64,000 bases of DNA from Diatrype stigma (lineage: Eukaryota; Ascomycota; Sordariomycetes; Xylariales; Diatrypaceae), in the NCBI GenBank assembly GCA_022225965.2, contig JAKJXP020000002.1, positions 186,001 to 250,000 of the forward strand, written 5' to 3'. Below are positions 43,486-53,568 of the stretch, piece after piece. The translations under genes were made by a program, and so were the position numbers. Numbering within the stretch: the first letter of the stretch is position 1; each line of letters begins with the position of its first letter. The notes under the pieces were generated by a model. It worked only from the letters and a program-made list of their open reading frames with translations. It did no database searches and was not told the origin of the DNA.

Positions 43486-45159
43486 TTAGGCAGTAGTAGG
43501 TATGAAAATAGTTACCGCTTCGTTCTTGACCTCGGCTAGATGCCCCGTGGTCACGCAGTTCAAGCTGATGTCGTGGAACTGGCGCTCCAGCAAGAGGAGG
43601 TTGTCGAGCCCGAACCCGGCCCCGCTGCCGCTGAGGCGGGTTCGTCCCAGCGCCTCCACGATCCTCTCCGTCCGCAGGTGCAGCGTCTCGGCCATAGTGC
43701 GCACCACGTCGAGATCGGCCGCCAGGCCAATCCAGTCCAGAGCGCGCCTCCAGTCGCGATCTTCCAGCACCTCCTCCTCTTCCTCTCCCACGCCTTGTTC
43801 CGGCGCCCCCTCCTCCTCCTCCTCTGCCTCTTCGTAGTGCTCATCCTCGCCGCTTTCCTCACCACCCTCACCCTCACCCTCACCCTCACTGCCACTGCCC
43901 CCCTTCTCCTCCCCCCAGACCCGGACCCAATCCCCGCTCCGCTGCTCCGCCTCCCGCTGGCGCCGCCACCTCTCCCGCTGCTGCTGCCACCGCCGCCGCC
44001 GCGCCTGGTGCTGGTACCGCCGCCGCAGCAGGACGGCCTCGACGGCGGCGAGCCGCGCCTCGGTGACGCGGACCTCGCACCGCGCCGTCTCGCGCTCCAC
44101 GAGCGCGGCCGCCACCAGCGGCGCCGCCTGCGAGCCCAGCGACGACCGCAGGTCGTAGATCGCCTGCCACAGCGTCGCGGGGTCGTAGCGCGACTCGACG
44201 AGGCAGAGGGCGCGGGTGCGGCGGTAGGGGAGCGGGGTTGAGGATTGGGATTGGGATTGGTGGTGGTGGTCGTCAGGATGCTTCTCCGCCCCTTCCTCCT
44301 CCTCCGCCTTTTTCTTTCCCTTGCTCTTCTTCTTCTTCTTCTTTTTCTTCTTGCCCTTTCCCTTCCCCGTCGCCTTCCCCTTGCCCTTCTCCTCCTCCTG
44401 GTCAGCCGCAAACGCAGCCTCGACCCAATTCTCGTCCTCCGAGACGTATCTCGGGGGTGAGTTTCGCCGAGAGGTGTAGCCCGGGGGCGAGCCTGGCGGG
44501 TGTGAAAACGTGAGCGTGTGCGTGGACTCCGTCATGGCCGGGCTAGCAGCCCTCCTGTTCCTGTTCGCATTGCTCGCCTCCGCCGTTGGCGGCCGGGACG
44601 GGGGCGGGGACGGGGGCGGGGATGGCCTCTTCGTCGTCGTCGTGTTCCAAATGAGGCTGAAACTCGGCCCGCGGAAGTAGCCATGGTACACCCCGTCGTC
44701 GTCCTGGCCCTCGTCGAACAGGCCGAAGGTGCGCAGGTGCATCTCGTGGAAGGAGATAGGTGCTGCGCTGCTGCTGCTGCTGCTGGGATCGGATGTGGTC
44801 GGCGTCGCGTTCAGCTCGTGCCAGTGGTCCGGCGAAATGCGGAGCCCGCCGGAGAGCGAGTCGCGTTCGATGCTCGCGAGCCGGAAGTCGACGGCCCGGT
44901 CGTCGTGATCGGGATCGTCCTCCAGCTGGCTCCCGGTCCCGCTCCCGTCGTCCCTGACCTCCGGCACGGGCGACATGGATTCCTTCATGAACGCCACCAT
45001 GTTGGCCTCGCTCTGCTTGTCCTGGCGGTACATGGTCGTTGTCGTGGCGCCGTCCCGCTGCCGTGCCTCGTACCGGATTGTCTCGAACTTGGTCCAGTCG
45101 GGTGGCGGGTCGAGCGTCACGCCGGCCATGCGGTTAAGGAAGGATCTCATCCCCTCCAT
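43486..45159 (-). CDS. Unknown low-complexity protein with Lys-rich and Glu-rich tracts
   Basis: 557 residues from the ATG at 45159 (MEGMRSFLNRMAGVTLDPPP); the frame is open to 45306 but that part resembles a 5' UTR. The N-terminal third is the most gene-like (DWTKFETIRYEARQRDGATT, MHLRTFGLFDEGQDDDGVYH). The middle holds Pro/Ser-rich sequence, then a Lys-rich tract of KGKGK units running into nine consecutive Lys. A helical block follows (DPATLWQAIYDLRSSLG), then Arg/Trp-rich and Glu-rich coiled-coil regions, and a conserved-looking C-terminus (LDVVRTMAETLHLRTERIVE). No known domain. Tracts of CTT/CTC triplets in the DNA suggest repeat-length variability. The function is unknown. Confidence 0.6.
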   Translation of the reverse strand: MEGMRSFLNRMAGVTLDPPPDWTKFETIRYEARQRDGATTTTMYRQDKQSEANMVAFMKESMSPVPEVRDDGSGTGSQLEDDPDHDDRAVDFRLASIERDSLSGGLRISPDHWHELNATPTTSDPSSSSSSAAPISFHEMHLRTFGLFDEGQDDDGVYHGYFRGPSFSLIWNTTTTKRPSPPPSPPPSRPPTAEASNANRNRRAASPAMTESTHTLTFSHPPGSPPGYTSRRNSPPRYVSEDENWVEAAFAADQEEEKGKGKATGKGKGKKKKKKKKKSKGKKKAEEEEGAEKHPDDHHHQSQSQSSTPLPYRRTRALCLVESRYDPATLWQAIYDLRSSLGSQAAPLVAAALVERETARCEVRVTEARLAAVEAVLLRRRYQHQARRRRWQQQRERWRRQREAEQRSGDWVRVWGEEKGGSGSEGEGEGEGGEESGEDEHYEEAEEEEEGAPEQGVGEEEEEVLEDRDWRRALDWIGLAADLDVVRTMAETLHLRTERIVEALGRTRLSGSGAGFGLDNLLLLERQFHDISLNCVTTGHLAEVKNEAVTIFIPTTA

Positions 45160-46904
45160 GGCTCCAGCTGGTTCCCGGGTGGTTGAGCTGGGTGGTATAC
45201 TGCCGTGATCCGTAGGATGATAATGAATCAGAATTAGAAGTGAGGGAGTTGCGTGGTCCGTAGGGGGGGGGGATGGGGTAAGCAAGTAAGCGATGTTATA
45301 TGACACTTTCTTCTGCCGATGATGTCTACAGCCAAAAGAAAGAGTTACACGATCTAGAGGTTATCGCATTACACACTTTCGGCAGGAATATAAGGAAAGG
45401 ATGGGACATAAAACCTCTTACTTGTGCCACGATAGGTAATAATCGCCCAGAAAGGATGTGAAGGATAGCAAATATTGGAATAGATGAAGCATGTTTACTT
45501 ATGACCTATATCTTCATGTTGACATATCTCACAGCTCTAATGGAGAAAGAGTCCCCGCATTGTACCAGGATGTAACAGCTCCGAGAGACGACAAGATAGG
45601 TAAACATACTCGGGGAGATGTATGATACTAAAGTGTGCCTTCCTCCTCAGAGGAGCATGACTTCAAGGTTGGCTATGGGGTTGCAGCTACTTCCATCGTG
45701 ATAGCCCCTGCCTAGAGCCTAGAGTGTTGGGTAGTATTGCCACGTGTAATTTTTACAGCAATATTGGTATTCGTAAAGCAAGTTTCAAAGCAGTTGCTTC
45801 CCATCGCTAGAGCATCACCGAGGGGTGAGAAGTGTGTCCGTCCACAAACGAACGAGCCAAAGTTGTAAGTTGGATCTGTGTAAGCACATAAGTAGCAGGT
45901 AGACGAGTAATCTACGAATGTATCGTTCTACCCGGCAGCGTGAGGTTCCCATATGGCGTAATTACAAGTCGATCCACCTTTTGAAACGATCACACCTACT
46001 TATCAACTGGCCTTTGACAACACAGCGTGTGTTACCTACGAAAAGGCTTCGCGGATCCATAGACCCAACCCCCTATCTAGCGTTTCAAGTAATATTAAGA
46101 GCGTTGATGATCATTGCAACTAACATTCATGTCAGAAGATGCTGACCTTAACCTGAATCGTCCCCTATTATCGGTTTATAATTTCCCATCTATTTGTATC
46201 TAAGCTTGCGAACATTCGCTCTTATATACCCGTCTAAATGACCGAGGCACATAATATTCCCATTAAAACTCTTAGCTACTACGTAGTGATATGCTATTCT
46301 CATAAAGACTACACGGGTTCAATAAAGGGCTCTGTAACATTTCACCCCAACCGCGCCGGTGGATGGCAGGGCAGGGCAGGGGAGAAAGATATCAAGACTA
46401 GAGGAATTACGAAACATCACTTCAGCCATAAGTACCTAGATGCGCATCTCACCAACCAGGCCAGTAGCAGCGAGTAGGATTTAATGGTGCAAATCACCCG
46501 TCCAGTGCTGTTCCATTCCGCTGTAGCCTACTTATTTGTCCATCTGCCTCTGCCTTCACCTACACACCATCCGCGTGCAATCCATTCCCTACCCTCACCC
46601 CCTTTCTCTTTCTCTGCCCTCTCATATCCCCTCCCATAACTTTGCGCCTCTCCCCTCCTCTCCCCCTCTCGTTGATTCATGTACACATGCATTTATAATA
46701 TCCATTTCAGTCATGCGCGCGCGCCTCTTATCCAAAACAAAAACCAAGAAGAAGAAAAAAGCCCCAAACCAGCCCTACCCCAAACTAAATAAACTCAACC
46801 TAACCCTGCCTGCAACCATGCTACTACGTCTTGTCCTCGAAAGAAAGGAGGATTCGAAAAAACATAAACATATAAACCCACCCATCCATCCGTCCATCTA
46901 TCAT
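45160..46904. other. Intergenic between two low-complexity genes
   Basis: 1.7 kb with no supported gene. The right part, 46540-46900, is C/T- and A-rich and would be the 3' UTR of the minus-strand gene at 46905. Confidence 0.4.
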
Positions 46905-49520
46905 TCAACTCCCAGCCGCCCTCGGCAACCGCCCCATCAACGCGTCGACCTCTCTCTGCAGGGCATCCAGGTCCGCCAGGATGTCGGTGCCAGGCGCTGG
47001 ATCCGCCGTCGCGGCCTGGTTTCCACCACCGCCGTTACCACCATCAGTAGAACCATCGACACCGCCGTCGCCGCCGACGGCGGCAGAAGCAGCAGTAGTT
47101 AGTGGTGGTGCTATCTCTCGCTGCTGCCCCTGCCCCTGCCCCTGATCCTCAGAAACGCCGGTGCTGGTGGATATCTTCCCTCCCGCTGCACTGCTGCTGT
47201 TGCCGCCACCACTCGGAACCGCCTCCCCACGACTGCCCCCCCTCTGCCTCGGTGGCGGCGGTGGCGGCGGCGGCGGTGCTGCCGCGGAAGCGCTTGCCGC
47301 TGCCGCTTCTTTCTCCCTGCTGACCCTCCTCCCACCACCACCAGTTGTGCCCCCAGCCGTTTCGGAAGAGGACGAGGAATTCGCGTTCGGTCCCGCGCCG
47401 CCGCTGCCCCCCCTGCGCTGCGACCGTCTCGTGCTCGCCTGTCGCGCGGGCGGGAGAGGGGGCGGGGAGAGCTTGGGGACGCCGTCCTTGGCTGTCGTGA
47501 TCGTGGCTAGGCCACTACTGCTACTACCGCCACTACTGCGCGGGCTCTCTGTTGTCTGGGCAGTTTGTGCTCGGGGCGTAAGTGTAGTACTGGTGTTGGG
47601 GCTCACGAGCCGCATGCCGCTGCCGCCGCCTCCTGGCACTGCTTGCCTCCGCTCGTTCTCTCGGACGGGTGTATTGGGCAGCGGGCCCGAACTCGTGCCG
47701 GGAGGGGAAGCCGTAGCGGCGGCGATTCCTCCTTGCTGCTGCTGTTGCTGTAGTGGTTGTGTAAGAATGCCATATGAGCTTCCGGCTCGACTGTGGGCAG
47801 GGCGCCGAGGGGGTGGGGGTGCCGGGGCCGAGTTTGTGGTGGTTTTTTCACTACTGCTACTGCTGCTATTGCTGTTGCTGTTGGCAGCAGCAGCAGTATT
47901 GCCGGCGCGCAGGCTTTCGGTGCGCGACCGGGTTGAGTCGAGCGAGGAACGGGGCTGGTCTCTGCTGTTGCTGTTGTCCTCCTCGGCCGCGGTGGGTGAT
48001 GCTGCTGATGCTAGTTTGCTATCCGACCGTGCGTGGTGGGATTGGGAGTGGTGATGGCCATGGTGGTGATTATGGCGCCGTGGCGGAGGAGCCGCCGGCT
48101 TCCGCGATTGCGTGCTGCTCTGGGAACCGGAGCGGTCGCGCGCGGAAGAAGAGGCTGGCGGTGGCGGCGTCGGGGGTCTTGGAGCTGCTTGCGGGTGGCT
48201 CACGTTCACGTTCACGATGGCGGCCTCAGGCACCTTCCCGGCGGCCTCGCGGTCGAAGGGGCTCTCGACCTCGTCCGTAAGCGTGCGAGATGGGGGCAAA
48301 GGCAGCGGTTTGTTGTAGTCGGTAATCGAGGCTGGAGATTGCGATCGCGTGGTAGACTGGCCACCACCACCGCCGCTGGTCTTGCGTGCAGCACCACCAG
48401 CAGCAGCAGCAGAGTCGGCCCCTAGCTCGATCTTGATGAGCTTGCCGTGGCGGGAGCTGGGAGGCGGGGGTTTCTTCCGCCCTGTCGTTGACGTCAGTGT
48501 CGATGCCGATGTTGACGCTGACGCTGTTGGTGTGGCTGCCACCGGCGCTGGCGCTAGCGGGGACGAGGGAAGCGGCGGTGCGTTCCGCCTCTCTTCGAGG
48601 TGCTGCTGCTCTTCGGGCTCGGATATCTCGTGCGAAGTGCGCGGCGTCTCCTGGATGATGGCATCGAAGATAGACTGGCGCGACACGGAGCTTGCATCCG
48701 TGTTGCTGCTCGCGCCGTCGTGCGGCATCAGAGGCGGCTGTAAGGGCGAGGCCGAGAGGGCACCACCAGCCCCTGATCCTGAGCCATTTCCTGACACTTG
48801 GGCCTGACCCTGACCACCGGGTATGTTGGCATATCCGGTCAGAAGGAGTCTTTTGAAGGAGTTCACATCGAGCGAGCCTTTCGCTGCACTCGCATCCGTC
48901 TCCTGGGCTTCCTGTCCTTGCCTGGTCTGCTCCAGGTCCTGCAGCGTCCTCGCAAATGGATTGGCCGGAGGGGTTTGGGGCAGTGGTCGTTCTAGGTTCC
49001 TCCTCGACCTGCCATCCACGTCTGCTAGTGATGCTGTGTTGTCGAACGGATCCACGTCCTCCTCTCGGTCCCGGAAGTAACTGCTGGAGCTACTAGCACT
49101 GCTGGCGGTGCTGCTGCCATCGTCATCGTCGTAGTCGTCGTAGTCGGCCTCTGGGTGGAAGCTCCTCACGGGCACGGCATCTTCGGGAGAAGACGGGGGT
49201 GGGGACTGCACACGGACTTTCTTGACGATCTTTCGGGGTTTCTGCTGTATGGGCTCATCCCTATTGTTGCTGCTGTTGTTACCGGCATCATCTCTCCTAT
49301 CCCCCTCCTCATTGTTATTATCCTCGGGCAAGCTAACGTTGGATTGGAATGAGGTAAAGGGGGGCCTCGGGGCAGCTGCCGATCCCGATGTGAGGGTCGA
49401 GGAGGTCGACTCGGATATGGTGGACGTCGCGGGGCTCTCGGGTGCTGCGGATGAGGCGGGGTGGACAACACCGATACCCAATTTCCTGCGGAACGGATTG
49501 TTGGAATTGAGAGAGGTCAT
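46905..49520 (-). CDS. Large disordered Ser/Pro/Ala-rich protein with NPF motifs
   Basis: 871 residues from the ATG at 49520, giving MTSLNSNNPFRRKLGIGVVH. The frame continues upstream through a poly-Ala (GCA repeat) stretch that is probably UTR. Mostly intrinsically disordered, with homopolymeric Ser, Gly, Pro and Ala runs. Conserved-looking islands are the N-terminus, KPRKIVKKVRVQSPPPSSPE, DREEDVDPFDNTASLADVDG, LPQTPPANPFARTLQDLEQT, DVNSFKRLLLTGYANIPG, and a C-terminal coiled coil DILADLDALQREVDALMGRL. Two NPF and one DPF tripeptide suggest binding to EH-domain or adaptor proteins and a role in endocytosis or trafficking. That is inference from short motifs only. The N-terminal start block is common in uncharacterised ascomycete proteins. 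Confidence 0.65.
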   Translation of the reverse strand: MTSLNSNNPFRRKLGIGVVHPASSAAPESPATSTISESTSSTLTSGSAAAPRPPFTSFQSNVSLPEDNNNEEGDRRDDAGNNSSNNRDEPIQQKPRKIVKKVRVQSPPPSSPEDAVPVRSFHPEADYDDYDDDDGSSTASSASSSSSYFRDREEDVDPFDNTASLADVDGRSRRNLERPLPQTPPANPFARTLQDLEQTRQGQEAQETDASAAKGSLDVNSFKRLLLTGYANIPGGQGQAQVSGNGSGSGAGGALSASPLQPPLMPHDGASSNTDASSVSRQSIFDAIIQETPRTSHEISEPEEQQHLEERRNAPPLPSSPLAPAPVAATPTASASTSASTLTSTTGRKKPPPPSSRHGKLIKIELGADSAAAAGGAARKTSGGGGGQSTTRSQSPASITDYNKPLPLPPSRTLTDEVESPFDREAAGKVPEAAIVNVNVSHPQAAPRPPTPPPPASSSARDRSGSQSSTQSRKPAAPPPRRHNHHHGHHHSQSHHARSDSKLASAASPTAAEEDNSNSRDQPRSSLDSTRSRTESLRAGNTAAAANSNSNSSSSSSEKTTTNSAPAPPPPRRPAHSRAGSSYGILTQPLQQQQQQGGIAAATASPPGTSSGPLPNTPVRENERRQAVPGGGGSGMRLVSPNTSTTLTPRAQTAQTTESPRSSGGSSSSGLATITTAKDGVPKLSPPPLPPARQASTRRSQRRGGSGGAGPNANSSSSSETAGGTTGGGGRRVSREKEAAAASASAAAPPPPPPPPPRQRGGSRGEAVPSGGGNSSSAAGGKISTSTGVSEDQGQGQGQQREIAPPLTTAASAAVGGDGGVDGSTDGGNGGGGNQAATADPAPGTDILADLDALQREVDALMGRLPRAAGS

Positions 49521-49914
49521 GGCTGCTGCTGCTGCTGCCGCTGCTGCCGGTGGTCGAATGCAATGGCCGTAGCACAGAGCAAGCAAATAAAAGGGATCAC
49601 TGGGTTCACTCGACTATTCTCATCAAAACTCGAAGGAGGAAAAACAAAGACGCGAACTGGACAGCAAGACAAGAATGAAGTTCAAGGTGAAAAAGACATA
49701 TATTTTCTCGAGGCTACGAAGACCCTGGCCATTATACGTCAGGCAAGGTCAGGGAAAGGAAAGGAAAGGAATATCAAATGCGCGTTACGATTACGGTCGG
49801 GTCGGGTCGGTGTTGTACGGGCATTCAGGCATTGTACAATAATACATGGGCGATGGGCATGGGCATTGGACGCAGGCATTGGATTGGAGAATTGTCGGGC
49901 CCGGGATGTGCAGT

Positions 49915-49970
49915 CCAAGTCCAAGTCCAAGTCCAAGTCCAGGCTCCAGACTCCAGACTCCAGAGCGAGA
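49915..49970. repeat. Short tandem repeats of CAAGTC and CTCCAGA units
   Basis: About four copies of a 6-mer CAAGTC, running into about three copies of a 7-mer related to CTCCAGA. Low-copy minisatellite in the intergenic region. Confidence 0.75.
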
Positions 49971-51003
49971 GCGAGTCCAGGCAGCCAACCAATCAGCCGA
50001 TCTAACGGGAATGGGGCAATGGGGAATGGGGGTAAGTGCAGGTGGTGTCGATTGACGATAGGTGAAGCTGCACCCGGAGGAGAAGCGTTAGTCAACACTT
50101 AACACTCAACACCGGAACGGGATATCAGGATATTTTATCCAACAAGAAAAGACAGATCTCGCGAATATCAATATGGGCCTGTTTAAGTTTCATAATATGG
50201 CTTTTTCTTCATTGCTGAATTCATATTGCTGGCAAGGTATAATCGGATTGTTACAAGCTTTAAAGCCCTTAAACCAGCTCTTATCATAGTAGGTAGTGAG
50301 CATAAGAGGGGCTGAGGGGTTATGAGGTATGGCATCGTTATTAACTCATCGCTATGAACTATTGTTCAACTGGCACCACCAATAGATCGACAACCCTGGC
50401 TAAACCACGCGGACCAATGATAGCTCAGCAACCTTGAAACTCATCAAATGCATGCCTGGAAATCAATCAATTGCGTCTTTTGACTGATTGCATGTATTTC
50501 AGCGCAGCTACCCAGAATCTTATTATGAGTATGAACCCGAATGCTTTACTTCATACTGCTCCTGCTCCTCTCGTACTTCTAGTCACTTGCTATCTCATCA
50601 TATGCCAATCATAACCTGAAGTTATGACCTTGCCGTTCCTTCCTCGAGACTAAACACTATATCCTTCCATCTTGTACGAAGTCTTCCTCTAAAGCAGTAT
50701 ACTTATCTCTACTACGCGGCCTGCAAGACATGATTATCGGCCTTCTTCCTCTTCTTGTTACAACCAGGACTCTACTCATACGCACATAGACGAATATAAC
50801 GCGATCGTCCCCCGAAAAGCGGCGCGGGACAAGATGCGCGCTCGTGCCTCATCCATCTATGCACCCTCACGTTAGGTAGACTAGTCTAGGTAGGTAGGCT
50901 GACGGATGGACGGACAGGCAACAACATAGCAGCCCAGACACACGAGAACCAGAGACATGCGTTACGGCGTAACACGGGAGAGGAAATAAGCCGCGTCGCA
51001 TGC

Positions 51004-51026
51004 GTTGCGTTGCGTTGCGTTGCGAA
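51004..51026. repeat. TTGCG pentamer repeat
   Basis: Four to five tandem copies of GTTGC in intergenic DNA, followed by a degenerate unit. Confidence 0.75.
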
Positions 51027-52431
51027 GCGGCAAAGCCGCAGTGTCGGGGCAGGAGGTTTGGCCGCGTCACCGAAGCGAGTGGCTCAGCTATCGTATAACA
51101 TCTAGCGAGCTTGCCGGGCTCGCGTGCGCCCCTACTCATTTGCTTGTCGAGCTGGCTGACTACTATGTGAGTCATATGTAGAAGCAGCCGCCAGTCTGGG
51201 GAGGGTCAATCTAATACCTGGTATAAGTAAGTTGTTGCGTTTCGCAGAACTGGTGGGCTATGTAAGGAGTTATAGCAAGCAGTCAATGCTGTTGGTTGCT
51301 AAAAGGATAGTGCTTGCGCCGTAGCAATCTGCGCTGTGTCATCTTGCGAACATTGAAAACATCTATCTATCTGCTGCTGCTGGAGATTACCGCTAATTTG
51401 TGTGTTCATATGTATGTATGCGCAATATATACAAATGTTGAAACTTGTTATCAACATCGTTCGTTCCCTCCGGAGATCGAATCATGACGAACCATGAAAA
51501 CCCATCCAGGCATGAAACGATGCGCGCTGTTGCTCTTTAGGGGAAAGGGGGTGGGGTATGGTGACAGAACCTAATCACACCTGCACCGAGTATGCTATTA
51601 TGTAAGCAGAGCCAGACAGGTGATGGGAACCAATCAGCTCGCACGTCATAACTGAATGACAAAAGGTGGGGCTATAACCTTAGTCTTGGCTTTCGGGTTC
51701 CACATAGAGCTCCTCCTATTTATGGGGGCGACTGGGGGCAAGGGGGGCACAAAAAGCACTCAGAAGTTCGGAACTGCCAAGAGAATAAACGTCAGACATA
51801 GCCCCGCCTTAGCTTTGCCTATCCGCATTATCTTCAAGGGTTTTTAGGTAGCAATGAGGATTATCGATAACCCCAGGAGAACCTCAAGTGCCAAATTAGG
51901 TCATGGTAAACAGAGCTCCTCGTACGTACGTAGCAAGGTGGATAAGCTGGTGTCAAGACGCGTCTCAACTAGCTCTATTGCTCAGCTTAGGCACACATGC
52001 AAACATGTCACGACAGTAGAACAAAGGACAGGAAAATAGTTTGTGAACAGTGCAAAAATCACTCAGTTGATGGTATAATTACAGATATACGCTCGTCACG
52101 TCATCAGAATCCCGGACCGTCCCTTTGGACAGATGCCGCAGCCGACTAATCTGTACAATGAAGAGAACATTCCGGACGTGTCCTTTCGGCATCCTGTAAA
52201 AAAATAGCCTGCGCCTTGGAAAAACGCGACACACCCTGATTCCCTCGAACAGATACCTTGCAACCCTGCAATGATGTACTCTTGAGCCCATGTGACAGTC
52301 AGCGCGTCTCTTTGTACCCAGATCCCCTGAACGCCTGTTAAAAAACCATCATAATACCCCTGGCAAGATAACCCGATAGAACCACAAGGTCGAAGTCGCT
52401 AAAAAAACACTCAGGATGTCGAAATCATCCA

Positions 52432-53568
52432 TTATGCCGCGGGCGCCTTCTCTTCCTTCTTCGCTGCTGCCTTCTTCGGCGCGGCAGCCTTCTTCGGCGC
52501 GGCCTTCTTGGCAGCAGGAGCGGCCTTGGTGGTCTTGGTCACTCTGCCCGTCTTTGTCTTGGTTGTAGTGGTAGCAGGCTTCTCAGCAGTAGCAGCAGGA
52601 GCCTAGCAGACTGTCAGTGCCTGTGAACACAGTAGCAAGAGAATTAATGTGCACTCACCTCCTTCTTAGCAGCTGGCTTCTTAGGTGCGGCAGCCTTCTT
52701 TGGCGCAGCGGCCTTCTTTGCTGCCGCGGGCTTCTTCTCCGTGGGCTCCTTCTTGGTCGCGGTCTTCTTGGGTGCTGCCGCCTTCTTCGTGCTGTCCTTC
52801 TTTACGGCCGCCTTCTTGGGGGCAGCAGCCTTGTCACCCTCCTTCTTAGCCGTGGCCTTGTTGGCATTCTTGTAGTTCTTGGACAGCTTGGTACCACCCG
52901 AGGCACCTTAAGATAAGTTAGCAAAGATGTCGAGAGCGGGCATCGCGCATCTAGCAGACGCGACAGGAATGCGACATACCCTTGGGCTGTTCGAAAACAC
53001 CCTTTTCGACACCGGCTCTCAAAGCCTTGTTGAAAAGCGAGTCGAACATGTTGTCGGTGACAGTGTTGATTTGGTTGTTGGCCCGGACATATTTCTTGAG
53101 TTGTTGTCGGCTATGCGACAGTTAGCATGTTATACTACAACACAATGACGCGCACACCAGAGCAGTGTGGGCCAAGGGCAGATATGACTTACCTAGAACC
53201 GTTACGTTCCTTGAGCTGTAGTGTTAAGAAAACGCGTCAGCAAATGCACTCAGGTCAAAGGATGAGATGATACGTCGACAAGGCCATTATGTGAAGACGT
53301 GGCTGCGACACGTGGATGATGGGGTTGGGGTGCAGCCCGACAAACACTATGACACGCGCCACGCCAGACACTATGCACTATGCGCCGGAAGTCAAGGAAG
53401 TGGGTTATTTACAGCAATGATGGCATCCGTGATCATGTCCTAGAACCAGTTAGCATTTGATCTCGTCAGGAGAGTTCCGAAATGGTTGCGGGCACCAACC
53501 TGGTAGGAAGCGTGGGTGCTCTTGGGCTTGCTGGCAGTAGTAGTGCCCTCGGCTTTCTTGGGACCCAT
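52432..53568 (-). CDS. H1: Linker histone H1
   Basis: Nuclear DNA-binding linker histone. Six exons on the minus strand: 53568-53500, 53439-53413, 53215-53193, 53110-52980, 52906-52659 and 52602-52432 (222 aa). Short N-tail MGPKKAEGTTTASKPKST, then the winged-helix globular domain (SYQDMITDAIIALKERNGSS, RQQLKKYVRANNQI, FNKALRAGVEKGVFEQPKG), then a long Lys/Ala/Pro tail with repeated APKKAA units. The globular domain is split by four introns, two of its exons being only 27 and 23 nt. Donor/acceptor pairs keep phase throughout. Start context and length fit ascomycete H1. The remaining intron (52658-52603) interrupts the basic tail. Confidence 0.95.

Larger units (their letters stand above)
49521..52431. 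other. 2.9 kb intergenic region
   Basis: No supported gene. Contains a GCA repeat at about 49530-49555, short tandem CAAGTC units at about 49915-49940 followed by CTCCAGA units, and TTGCG pentamer repeats at about 51004-51026. The right end is the 3' flank of histone H1. Confidence 0.45.

Noticed and set aside
43560..44411. Arg-rich minus-frame and Leu-rich plus-frame ORFs in the Lys/Glu-rich gene
   Set aside because: Shifted-frame readings of the same triplet-rich tracts; composition is not protein-like.
47161..48054. 297-residue plus-strand ORF inside the disordered-protein gene
   Set aside because: Cys/Leu/Pro-rich translation of the opposite strand of Ser/Gly/Ala repeats.
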